Of a DNA stretch of 64,000 nt, positions 43,076 through 51,648 are shown in pieces (the first letter of the stretch is position 1; every line of letters starts with the position of its first letter). The notes beneath the pieces are model-generated. The model ran no database searches. It was not told where the DNA came from and saw only the letters and a list, made by a program, of their open reading frames with translations. The stretch comes from Sphingobium sp. YR768. GTDB taxonomy: Bacteria; Pseudomonadota; Alphaproteobacteria; Sphingomonadales; Sphingomonadaceae. The stretch covers positions 1 through 64,000 of the forward strand of contig NZ_FOGE01000007.1 in NCBI RefSeq assembly GCF_900111125.1. Direction: 5' to 3'. Made by a program: the position numbers and the translations under genes.

Positions 43076-44053
43076 ATGCGTACCGGTCTCGATCACCTGC
43101 CCGCCTGGAAACAGCGCGAATTGCGCGATGACGGGAGGATGATTCTTGAGCGGTTCGAGGATGCTCACACGCGACAGGCGACGCAATGGAAGAAGAAGGG
43201 GCGCATCCACCAGATTATCCTCTATGGCAGCCATGCTCGGGAAGACTGGGTGTATGAGCCGCATACCGCCAAAGGCTATTGCTCCGACTTCGATCTACTG
43301 ATCGTCGTCAACCACAAGCAGGTCGCCGAACATGGCGATTTCTGGAATGGTCTTCGCACAGAGTTCGACCGCATGCGTCGCGCACGGCGGCTCAAGACAC
43401 CTGTCGGCATCATTGTTCATACGCGACAGGAAGTTCACCGATCGCTGGCGGAAGCGCGCTACTTTTTCGTCGACGTGGAACGTGAAGGTATATTCCTTTA
43501 TCAGGATGATGACAGGCCGCTTCCAAAGCCGCGGCCGCAAACGCCGGAATCCAGGCTGAGGTTTGCGCGGGAGTATTTTTCCGAGTGGCTCGCCACTTCT
43601 TCAGATTTTTACGAGACGTTCGAATTTAGCTTCTCTAAGGAAAAAATAAACAATGCTGCGTTTCAGCTTCACCAAAGTGTAGAACATCTTTATCACACAG
43701 TTCTGTTAGTAAAGACGTTGTATTCACCCCACGTGCATAATATCCGCTATCTGCGCGATGAAGCGGCGAAACTCGATCGGCGACTTGTTCATGTGTGGCC
43801 TGAAGATAGCCACTGGCAGCGGGCCGCTTTCAACCTTTTAAAAGAAGCTTATGTGAAGGCGCGTTATTCCAAGCGCTACGCTATCAGTGTCGGTCAGTTG
43901 CATTGGCTAGGGGAGCAAGCGCAGGAACTGGCGCGCGTGGTCCAGGCCGTCTGTCAGGAGTATATCGCGGAGTTGGAACAGATTGTTGCGGAAGCGGGCG
44001 AGCGCGATAACCTGACCTCGGGCGAACGCCATGCAGCCCGCGGGGTTGGATAA
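43076..44053 (+). CDS. Nucleotidyltransferase-HEPN fusion protein 1
   Basis: 325 residues. The N-terminal half is a minimal nucleotidyltransferase (IHQIILYGSHAREDWVYEPH, then CSDFDLLIVVNHKQ with the DxD metal site). The C-terminal half, from about residue 150, is a HEPN domain (NNAAFQLHQSVEHLYHTVLLV, LLKEAYVKARYSKRYAI). Fused MNT-HEPN proteins act as self-regulating toxin modules, where the MNT part modifies the HEPN part. It shares its layout with the next gene and overlaps it slightly in reading frame. Confidence 0.8.
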   Translation: MRTGLDHLPAWKQRELRDDGRMILERFEDAHTRQATQWKKKGRIHQIILYGSHAREDWVYEPHTAKGYCSDFDLLIVVNHKQVAEHGDFWNGLRTEFDRMRRARRLKTPVGIIVHTRQEVHRSLAEARYFFVDVEREGIFLYQDDDRPLPKPRPQTPESRLRFAREYFSEWLATSSDFYETFEFSFSKEKINNAAFQLHQSVEHLYHTVLLVKTLYSPHVHNIRYLRDEAAKLDRRLVHVWPEDSHWQRAAFNLLKEAYVKARYSKRYAISVGQLHWLGEQAQELARVVQAVCQEYIAELEQIVAEAGERDNLTSGERHAARGVG

Positions 44054-44060
44054 CGGCATC

Positions 44061-44987
44061 ATGAAGAGCGGCATCGATCATCTTCCGGGCTGGAAGCAGA
44101 ATGAACTGGAGCGGGCTTTGCGGATGATCTTCGAGGAATTCGAGGATGCCCTCGCCAATGCCGAGAATGACTGGAAGAAACGGGCAGGAATCGTCAAGGT
44201 CATCCTGTTCGGTAGCCACGCGCGGGGCGACTGGGTCTACGAGCCTCATACCAAAATCGGCAAACATTCCGACTATGATATCCTTATCATCGTCAACGAC
44301 GAGCGGCTGACCGATTGGGAAACCTATTGGGCAAATCTCAGCAAGCGCCTCCGTCTCGAATATCTCATTACCCGTAAGTTCATGTCGCCGGTACAGTTCT
44401 TCGTTCATTCGCTGGATCAGGTAAACGACATGCTGGCTCACGGGCGCTATTTCTTCATGGATATCGCGCGTGAAGGCATCGCTCTTTACGAATCGGATGA
44501 TACCGAACTCGTAGACCCGCAACCGAAAACGCCTTTACAGGCCTTCGATATGGCGCGGGAGTACCACGAACGATGGATTCCGAGTGCAGCCGAATTTTTC
44601 GACATATTCGGGTTTGCCATGAGCAAGGGGCGCTACAATAATGCAGCCTTTCAACTACACCAGTGTGTCGAGAGGCTGTACCATGGGCTGCTATTGGTGC
44701 GTACGTTCTACACCCCTTACAGCCATGATCTGGTAAAACTCCGAGGGCAAGCGGAACAGATTGATGTCCGGGTGAGTGAAGCATGGCCCCGTCGGCGCAG
44801 GGAAGACGTCGATGCCTATGAGAAACTTCAGGAAGCCTATGTGAAGGCGCGCTACATCAAGGACTTCCACATCAAACGTGAGCAACTGGAATGGCTGGGC
44901 GCCCGCACCGAAATCCTGACGCGCCTGGTCGAGGCGTCATGTATGGAACGCCTCACTGAACTCGAGCGGGCGATCAATCCCCTCTGA
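44061..44987 (+). CDS. Nucleotidyltransferase-HEPN fusion protein 2
   Basis: 308 residues, a diverged paralogue of the preceding gene. It keeps ILFGSHARGDWVYEPHTKIG and HSDYDILIIVNDER (nucleotidyltransferase) and NNAAFQLHQCVERLYHGLLLV plus YVKARYIKDFHIK (HEPN). Conservation of both active-site loops in both copies suggests that each is functional. The ATG at 44061 is preferred because it gives the same MxxGxDHLPxWKQ start as copy 1. Confidence 0.8.
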   Translation: MKSGIDHLPGWKQNELERALRMIFEEFEDALANAENDWKKRAGIVKVILFGSHARGDWVYEPHTKIGKHSDYDILIIVNDERLTDWETYWANLSKRLRLEYLITRKFMSPVQFFVHSLDQVNDMLAHGRYFFMDIAREGIALYESDDTELVDPQPKTPLQAFDMAREYHERWIPSAAEFFDIFGFAMSKGRYNNAAFQLHQCVERLYHGLLLVRTFYTPYSHDLVKLRGQAEQIDVRVSEAWPRRRREDVDAYEKLQEAYVKARYIKDFHIKREQLEWLGARTEILTRLVEASCMERLTELERAINPL

Positions 44988-45339
44988 ACTCCCCGCCTGC
45001 GTCCGGCGCCAGTTCTGGCGGGATGCCAAAGATAAGGCGAAGATTTTCACGCCGAATAAAGAACATTGCATCCCGATGTTTAATCGGCACAATAGAAATG
45101 CGGTCTGGAATAGCTGGCAACCACGCCGTAGGGTTTTCCTTGCCAAGCATGACGCGCGCCGTTCACAGGATCAGGCGACTATCCTTGCGAAGCTGACCGC
45201 CCGGTAACGCCGGGGCGTTTGGTGTTGCTGCCTTGGCCGCGCTCATGTCTCTGCTGGATTTCCGATTATCTGTTTCGTCGCGTCGGTGGCGGGACGTTGC
45301 GTCGTGAGTCCGCCGTCACGCATCGATGATGGAAGACCG
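44988..45339. other. Intergenic region before the sigma factor gene
   Basis: About 350 bases. It contains no convincing gene and must hold the promoter for the FecI-type gene. Nothing else is recognised. Confidence 0.4.
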
Positions 45340-45828
45340 GTGGCCTTTTCGTCTTCCTGCGAGCAGGATGAGCTTGGTCGGCTGTTCCGGTCGGAGGCAC
45401 CGCGCCTTCATCGCTATTTTCATCGAAAGACGGGTGATAATGACGCAGCAGCCGATCTGGTGCAGGACACGTTCGTCAACATGGCCGCGCGGTCCCCGGC
45501 GGGCATTATCAATCCGGCAGCATATCTCCAAAGGATTGCTCGAAACCTGCTCGTGGATTGCTTTCGGAAGCGACGCCGTTTCGAAAATGACGCCATCCCT
45601 TTGGACGAATGCGACGTCGCTGTCCCGCCGCTTCAGGAGGAGATTTCGCGCTACCGGCAGGCTATCGACGGCTTGAGCGAAAAGACGCGGGTCATATTCC
45701 TGTTTCAGCGTGTGCATGGTCTGACGTATAAGGAGATCAGCCACAGGTTGGGCATCAGCGTCTCGACAGTAGAGTATCATATGATGCGCGCGCTCGTTCA
45801 TATCGATCAGGCTTTGGAGGAACTGTGA
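45340..45828 (+). CDS. FecI-type ECF sigma factor of the lasso locus
   Basis: 162 residues from GTG at 45340 (GGAAG upstream; 45286 and 45304 are alternatives). The sigma-2 region reads HRYFHRKTGDNDAAADLVQDTFVN with NPAAYLQRIARNLLVDCFRKR. The sigma-4 region reads LSEKTRVIFLFQRVHGLTYKEISHRLGISVSTVEYHM. It should direct transcription of the receptor gene, and perhaps of the lasso operon, when FecR signals. It overlaps fecR by 4 bases. Confidence 0.88.
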   Translation: MAFSSSCEQDELGRLFRSEAPRLHRYFHRKTGDNDAAADLVQDTFVNMAARSPAGIINPAAYLQRIARNLLVDCFRKRRRFENDAIPLDECDVAVPPLQEEISRYRQAIDGLSEKTRVIFLFQRVHGLTYKEISHRLGISVSTVEYHMMRALVHIDQALEEL

Positions 45829-46865
45829 CCCACAAGGAGAGGCAGCGACTCCGCCAGGAAGCTGCGATGTGGTTCGCGCGGATGATGCGCCCGGACGCCA
45901 CGCAGCACCGGGATGCGTTCGAGGCATGGCTGGACGCCGATGAGATGCATGGCGAAGCCTATCGGCGTATCGAGCGAAGATATCAGGCCTCGGGCATTGT
46001 GGCGCAATCGGGTAGCAAGAGCGCCGGCATCGCCCCATCCTGGCGCCGTTGGATCGCGCCGACGGGCTGGGGGCTGGTGGGCGTTGGGGGAGGGCTGGCC
46101 GCCGCCGCCGTCATGCTACTCGCGTTGTCGAGCGCAATAACCGTGCTTCTCGGGCCGGATGCCGCCCACAGAGTTGGTCCACGGCCTGCTGCCTTGCCGG
46201 CTAGCGTTGAGGATGCCAGTTCCTACCGCGTTGATACCCACGTCGGGGAGATACGCACAATAAAGCTGGCGGATGGTTCAAAGGTCACGCTGGATAGCGC
46301 AGCCCGCCTTTTTGTCGCCTTTGATGGGCATGAGCGGCGGATATCGCTGGCACGAGGGCGCGCGCGTTTCGAAGTCGCGCACGACGTGCGCCCATTTGTT
46401 GTCACCGCCGGTAACGGCGCGATCACCGCCCGGGGCACGGTATTTGACGTCGATCTCAACGCGCCGGGCAGGGTGGAAGTTGTTCTTTTGCGCGGCGCGA
46501 TCGACGTGAATGTGCGTGATGGCGCACGGGCGTTGCCGGTGCGTCGATTGCGGCCGAATGAGAAGACCGCATTCGGGCCGACTGGCTTCGTTGCAGAGCC
46601 TTGGCCGATATCGCGGGTCGTCGCAGATTGGCCTGATGGTCTTCTGGACGTTGACGCACTTCCGCTGCCCATCCTGCTGCGCGAAGCCAACAGATACGCC
46701 ACGGTGCCGATAGTGATCGGTGCGCCTGAACTCGAATCGCTTAAGGTTTCCGGGCGATTTCGTGTCGATCGCCCCGACCTGTTGACGCAAAATCTGGCCG
46801 ATCTGTTTGACTTGGCGGTGGATCGCAGCCGAGCCAATCGGATCAGCCTGAGAAAAAAAATTTAA
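45825..46865 (+). CDS. FecR-family anti-sigma/signal transducer
   Basis: 346 residues. An N-terminal DUF4880-like part (AAMWFARMMRPDATQHRDAFEAWLDAD, EAYRRIE) binds the sigma factor. One membrane segment follows at about 75-110 (LVGVGGGLAAAAVMLLALSSAITVLL). The periplasmic FecR domain reads VGEIRTIKLADGSKVTLDSAARL, and an STN-like tail ends near LFDLAVDRS. It relays ligand-bound receptor status from the outer membrane to the sigma factor. Confidence 0.88.
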   Translation: MTHKERQRLRQEAAMWFARMMRPDATQHRDAFEAWLDADEMHGEAYRRIERRYQASGIVAQSGSKSAGIAPSWRRWIAPTGWGLVGVGGGLAAAAVMLLALSSAITVLLGPDAAHRVGPRPAALPASVEDASSYRVDTHVGEIRTIKLADGSKVTLDSAARLFVAFDGHERRISLARGRARFEVAHDVRPFVVTAGNGAITARGTVFDVDLNAPGRVEVVLLRGAIDVNVRDGARALPVRRLRPNEKTAFGPTGFVAEPWPISRVVADWPDGLLDVDALPLPILLREANRYATVPIVIGAPELESLKVSGRFRVDRPDLLTQNLADLFDLAVDRSRANRISLRKKI

Positions 46866-46872
46866 CGGTGCC

Positions 46873-46903
46873 GAAAAATGCCGACTAAGGAGAAAGGGTC
46901 TTT
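46873..46903 (+). promoter_or_regulatory. Possible FecI-type promoter of the receptor gene
   Basis: GAAAAAT (46873-46879) and GTCTTT (46898-46903) lie in the 84-base gap between fecR and the receptor gene, roughly in the form of ECF promoters of the FecI group. The match is loose, and the spacing of 18 is long. Confidence 0.25.
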
Positions 46904-46949
46904 TGGCCGTCGATCTCTTTGACACGTGGGTGCATCAAAGGGGATCGGA

Positions 46950-49541
46950 ATGGGAAGTCGTCTGCCGTTCAACAGTCTTGAAGCCGTAGTCTATGCGAGC
47001 GTAGCGGTCCTTTCTCCCGCCACCCTGCTTGCACAATCGGATATCGTTCTGCGTTTCGATATGCCGTCACAGCCCCTTGATCGGGCGTTGCGGCAAGTTG
47101 CTCGCCAGACGGGCGCTGAGATTATGTTCACACCCAATCAGGTTGCAGGCGTGCTGGCTCCTCGACTGACTGGCGAAATGACCGCCATACAGGCTGTCGA
47201 GCATGTGATTGCGACCACCGGGCTTGTCGCGGAGAAATCAGCCAGCGCGATCGTGATTCGGGGGGGAGGCCGCCCGGCAGCCGAAAATTCCGGCCAGGAT
47301 GTGCCGGGAACGGGCGGAATCATTGTCACCGGTTCACGCATCCGGGGGGCGGCTGTGGCGTCCCCTACCACCGTCATGACCCGGGACGATATCCGCAGGG
47401 CGGGTCAGTCCAATCTTGGCGAAGCGATGCGCTCGCTGCCGCAGAACTTCAACGGAGGGCAGAATCCGGGGGTTGGCATGGGCACCGGAGGATCAACCGA
47501 CAACATCAATGTGAGTTCGGGCGCGACCTTCAATCTGCGCGGGATCGGCCAGGACGCGACCCTGACTTTGCTCAATGGCCATCGGGTCGCCTATAATGCG
47601 GCCAATCAAGGCGTCGATGTTTCCGCCATTTCCGTTGCCGCCATTGAGCGCATGGAGGTGGTAAGCGACGGATCGTCGGCCCTGTACGGCTCGGATGCGG
47701 TCGGCGGGGTCGTCAATATCATCCTGCGGCGGGACTTTGAGGGTGTCTGGACCAGCGCGAGGCTCGGCACTTCGACCGACGGCGGCGGCTTCCAGCAGCA
47801 GTATAGCGTGGTTGGCGGCAAGACATGGAATGGCGGCGGCCTGATCGCGACCTATGATTTTGGGCGGGATACGGCGATCAAGGCAGATCACCGATCCTAT
47901 GGGTCAGACTTGAACCCGGATCAGACCCTCGTGCCGTTCATGCGCCGCCATAGCGCCATCGTCAGCGCGCACCAGGAGGTTTTTTCGGACCTCGACTTCA
48001 GCGTCGATGCGACGTTCAATGCTCGACGATCGCACTATAAGACGCCGCTCAATCCCGTCGGTCCACTATCCGACTTCGGATTGTCGGGATTTGGAAACTC
48101 GACATCCTATTCCATTGCTCCTTCACTCAATTATCGATTTACCCCGGACTGGCGCCTGACATTGCTCGGCGTTTATGGTGAAGACAAAAGCCGGTACGGA
48201 TCGGACCTGTTTGTCGCCGGGACGAATATCAGTCCGACGCGGGGCTGCTATTGCAACACCCTCATCAATGCCGACCTCTCCGTCGAGGGGCCGATCGCAC
48301 AACTGCCAGGGGGTGCGGCGCGGTTGGCTGTGGGCGGCGGTTATCGAGAAATCGGCTTCCATGCCTTCCGTACGCAGGGCAGTGCGCAGAGCGTCAACGA
48401 ACAGCAAAATGTATACTACGCCTTTGGCGAACTCTATCTGCCGATCGTTTCCAAGGATCAAAATCTGGAAGGCATATCGAGTTTTTCGTTGAGCGGGGCA
48501 CTGCGGTACGAAAATTACGCAGGGATTGATCAGATCGTCACGCCCAAAGTCGGTCTGGTCTATGCGCCCGTGGCCGATATTCGCTTCAAGGCGACATGGG
48601 GGAAGTCGTTCCGCGCGCCGACCCTCTATCAGCAATATGCTGTGCAATATGCTTCTCTTTATCCGGCAGCTTCGCTCGGCGGTTCGTCGTTTCCATCCAA
48701 CAGCAGCGCCCTCCTGCTCGATGGTGCGAACACCGATCTCAAGTCGGAACGGGCGACGAGTTGGACGGTGACGGCTGAAATCACCCCGGCATCATGGTCA
48801 GGCTTCCATGCCGAACTGAGCTATTACCATATCGACTACAGGGATCGCGTCGCAGCGCCCATCAGCGGCATTCAATCCGCGCTCGTGAATCAGGCCTATC
48901 GTCAACTCGTGACATATGCGCCGACGCTCGATGCGGTTACAGGAATTGTTGCGAATCCCGCCTATATCTTCAGCGACTATACGGGATCGGCCTTCGATCC
49001 CTCGGCCGTCGTTGCCATCGTCGACAACCGTAGCCGGAACATCGCACGCCAGATTATACAGGGCGTAGACCTGTTGCTACGCTACAAGATGGAAATCGCA
49101 AGGTCAGGGGCGTTCACCGTTCAGGGGAACATAACCTATTTGGACAGTAAACAGCGCCTCGTCCCTGGAGAGGAGGCCCAAGACATAGCCGGCGTTATAT
49201 TCTACCCGCCCCATGTCCGCGGTCGGGCCAGCCTGCTTTGGGACAAAGGTCCGATGTCGCTTGCTGCCTATGTCAACTATGTCGGCGGCCTTAGCGACGA
49301 ACGCGCTGCCGCCGCGACGCGCGTTTCCGGCATGACTACGCTGGATCTCAGTGCAGCCTATAAGGTCGAGGCGGGGGCGGGGGTGCTGCGGGATATGGAG
49401 ATACTCGTCTCCCTCCAGAACATCGGCAACAAAAAACCGGACCTGATCCGGACATCTGCAAGCTATTTCCCGCCGTATGACTCGACCAACTATTCTCCGG
49501 TTGGTCGCTTTGTCAGTCTCACCATCAGCAAAAGCTGGTGA
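46950..49541 (+). CDS. TonB-dependent receptor with STN signalling domain
   Basis: 863 residues. A signal peptide is followed by an STN domain (LDRALRQVARQTGAEIMFTPNQVAG, TGEMTAIQAVEHVIATTGL). The plug follows (IIVTGSRIRGAAVASPTTVMTRDDI, FNLRGIGQDATLTLLNGHR, IERMEVVSDGSSALYGSDAVGGVVNIILRRDF), then a 22-strand barrel ending in SLTISKSW. The STN domain signals to FecR. In related loci this receptor is presumed to import the lasso peptide for cleavage by the isopeptidase. ATG at 46950 follows GGGGATCGGA. Confidence 0.9.
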   Translation: MGSRLPFNSLEAVVYASVAVLSPATLLAQSDIVLRFDMPSQPLDRALRQVARQTGAEIMFTPNQVAGVLAPRLTGEMTAIQAVEHVIATTGLVAEKSASAIVIRGGGRPAAENSGQDVPGTGGIIVTGSRIRGAAVASPTTVMTRDDIRRAGQSNLGEAMRSLPQNFNGGQNPGVGMGTGGSTDNINVSSGATFNLRGIGQDATLTLLNGHRVAYNAANQGVDVSAISVAAIERMEVVSDGSSALYGSDAVGGVVNIILRRDFEGVWTSARLGTSTDGGGFQQQYSVVGGKTWNGGGLIATYDFGRDTAIKADHRSYGSDLNPDQTLVPFMRRHSAIVSAHQEVFSDLDFSVDATFNARRSHYKTPLNPVGPLSDFGLSGFGNSTSYSIAPSLNYRFTPDWRLTLLGVYGEDKSRYGSDLFVAGTNISPTRGCYCNTLINADLSVEGPIAQLPGGAARLAVGGGYREIGFHAFRTQGSAQSVNEQQNVYYAFGELYLPIVSKDQNLEGISSFSLSGALRYENYAGIDQIVTPKVGLVYAPVADIRFKATWGKSFRAPTLYQQYAVQYASLYPAASLGGSSFPSNSSALLLDGANTDLKSERATSWTVTAEITPASWSGFHAELSYYHIDYRDRVAAPISGIQSALVNQAYRQLVTYAPTLDAVTGIVANPAYIFSDYTGSAFDPSAVVAIVDNRSRNIARQIIQGVDLLLRYKMEIARSGAFTVQGNITYLDSKQRLVPGEEAQDIAGVIFYPPHVRGRASLLWDKGPMSLAAYVNYVGGLSDERAAAATRVSGMTTLDLSAAYKVEAGAGVLRDMEILVSLQNIGNKKPDLIRTSASYFPPYDSTNYSPVGRFVSLTISKSW

Positions 49542-49545
49542 TCCC

Positions 49546-51633
49546 ATGTTTTCCAGACATAATGCGACCACGATCGGCGTGCTTTGGCTTGCGCTTGGCC
49601 TCCTCGTCGGCGGTCCCGTCCGCGCCTCGACATCCTGCTCGACTCTGACACCGCCAATCGCGCTCGTCCCGGAGCGTCCATTGCGGGATAATTCGGCAGA
49701 AGATCTGGCACGACTGCGGGACATCGGCATGCCTGGTTATTCCGTGCCGGATCAGTCGCCGTTCACGATATCACCCGACCACAAGATGGTTGCTTTCACC
49801 ATCCGACAGGCCGATCCGCTCGCCAATTCCTATTGTCAGGGGCTGTATGTCGCCGACCTAACGAAGCCGGGCAGTGCGCGGCAGATCGATGCAGGCGGCG
49901 AGATCATTTATTACACGATCAATAATTTGCGAGGCTTGGTGAATCCGTCCGGCACGCCGGCGATCATAACCCCGGCATGGTCACCCGACGGACGATGGAT
50001 CGCCTATCTCAAGCGGATGGATAATGTGTCGCAGATTTGGCGTGTCCGGGCTGACGGTTCGTCCGCCAATGCCGTCACCACACTCGACGTCGATGCGGAG
50101 GCGGTTGCCTGGTCGAGCGATGGAAGCCACCTTATCTTTTCCATTCGCCCGGCATTGGCTGATTTGCACCGCAAGATCGACGAGGAGGGGCGTGGTGGCT
50201 ATCGACAGGACAAGCGGGTCATCCCCGTGGCCGGGCCCAAGCCATTTCCGCCCGCCCCGGTGGCGTTCGAATATCGCTCGATCGATCCTGCCACGGGCGT
50301 GATCCGGGAGGCGTCCGCCGACGAACGAATCCGGTTGGACCCGATGTCCGCGTCCGGCGTGCAGAACGGTACGCAGGCTTTGTCGATAGTGCGGGGGAAC
50401 AAGGTCTGGATCGTGTCTAGATTTCCCGACCTTTATCAGTCTCCCAACGTTCTTTTGTTCCAGGAACGAAACGATCGTGCGCCTGTCCGATGCCCATCGG
50501 CTCAATGTCGCGATCATCTGGAGGGTGCGTGGCTTTCGCCGGATGGACGGGAAGTGCGTTATCTCCGTCGGGAAGGTTGGGCGAACAGTCAGCTTGCCCT
50601 GTATCGATGGATACCCGGCAAGGCTCCAACCATAGCATTGCGTACCGACGCCGTTCTCTCCAATTGCCAGGATGCAAACGGCCTGCTTGTGTGCGGCCGG
50701 GAGAGTTCGCGTGAACCCATTCGTCTCGTGGCCATTGACCCAGTAACAGGCATCAGCCGGACCATTGTTGATCCCAACCCGGAATTTGCGACCCTACGGC
50801 TGGGAAAAGTGCAGCGTTTACATTGGAAGACGGCCTATGGTTCGGAGAGTTTTGGCGATCTGATATTGCCGCCGGATCATCGGGAAGGCGAACGGCATCC
50901 CTTGATCGTCACCCAATATACGACACGCGGATTCTTGCGCGGCGCCACGGGCGATCAATATCCCATCTTTCCCTTTGCCGCGCGCGGTTTCGCGGTCCTC
51001 AGTCTTGATCGTCCGGCCCGGTGGGCAGAGGCGAAGGCACGAGTTGGGGACCGCCGAACCTGGGAGCAATTTGAACGCGAAAACAACCGTGACTGGATGG
51101 ATCGGCGCAACGTGTTGTCATCGCTGATAACCGGGCTCCAGACCGTCGAGAAGCTGGGCGTTGTAGACCCAGGGCGCGTTGGCATTACCGGAACCAGTGA
51201 GGGCGCGATGGGGATATGGTTCGCCCTCGCCAATACGGAAGGCATCTTTGCCGCCGCGTCGATGGGATCCTGCTGTATGGATCCCAAGAGCTTGATGGCC
51301 GTTGGCGGAGAAGCCTGGGCCAAGGTTCTTCAGGAAAGCGGATATCCGGCTTATCGGGACAGACATGACAATTTTTGGGAAGGCATATCTCTTGCCGAAA
51401 ATGTCGATCGAATAACTATACCGCTGCTTATTCAGGTTCCCGATGATGAATATGCGATGGCGCTCGAAACCGTCGCTACCTATCGGGAAATGAACCGTCC
51501 CGTTGATTTCTATGTGTTCCCGCAGGAACATCATGCCATCTGGCAGCCGGCGCATCGATTGGCGATGTATCGCCGGAACCTCGACTGGTTCGAGCGTTGG
51601 TTGGTATCCGGAAAGAGCAAACGGATTGACTGA
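49546..51633 (+). CDS. Lasso peptide isopeptidase (Atxe2-like)
   Basis: 695 residues with a signal peptide (VLWLALGLLVGGPVRAS). A beta-propeller (SPDGRWIAYLKRMDNVSQIW) is followed by a prolyl-oligopeptidase-type hydrolase domain with the nucleophile in GITGTSEGAMG (Ser551), an Asp in VPDDEY and a His in FPQEHHAIW (662/663). The homologue Atxe2 cuts the isopeptide bond that closes the lasso ring. It begins 4 bases after the receptor stop and ends 15 bases from the convergent cyclase gene. It should act in the periplasm on imported peptide. Confidence 0.9.
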   Translation: MFSRHNATTIGVLWLALGLLVGGPVRASTSCSTLTPPIALVPERPLRDNSAEDLARLRDIGMPGYSVPDQSPFTISPDHKMVAFTIRQADPLANSYCQGLYVADLTKPGSARQIDAGGEIIYYTINNLRGLVNPSGTPAIITPAWSPDGRWIAYLKRMDNVSQIWRVRADGSSANAVTTLDVDAEAVAWSSDGSHLIFSIRPALADLHRKIDEEGRGGYRQDKRVIPVAGPKPFPPAPVAFEYRSIDPATGVIREASADERIRLDPMSASGVQNGTQALSIVRGNKVWIVSRFPDLYQSPNVLLFQERNDRAPVRCPSAQCRDHLEGAWLSPDGREVRYLRREGWANSQLALYRWIPGKAPTIALRTDAVLSNCQDANGLLVCGRESSREPIRLVAIDPVTGISRTIVDPNPEFATLRLGKVQRLHWKTAYGSESFGDLILPPDHREGERHPLIVTQYTTRGFLRGATGDQYPIFPFAARGFAVLSLDRPARWAEAKARVGDRRTWEQFERENNRDWMDRRNVLSSLITGLQTVEKLGVVDPGRVGITGTSEGAMGIWFALANTEGIFAAASMGSCCMDPKSLMAVGGEAWAKVLQESGYPAYRDRHDNFWEGISLAENVDRITIPLLIQVPDDEYAMALETVATYREMNRPVDFYVFPQEHHAIWQPAHRLAMYRRNLDWFERWLVSGKSKRID

Positions 51634-51648
51634 TCAGTGGTTGCCATC

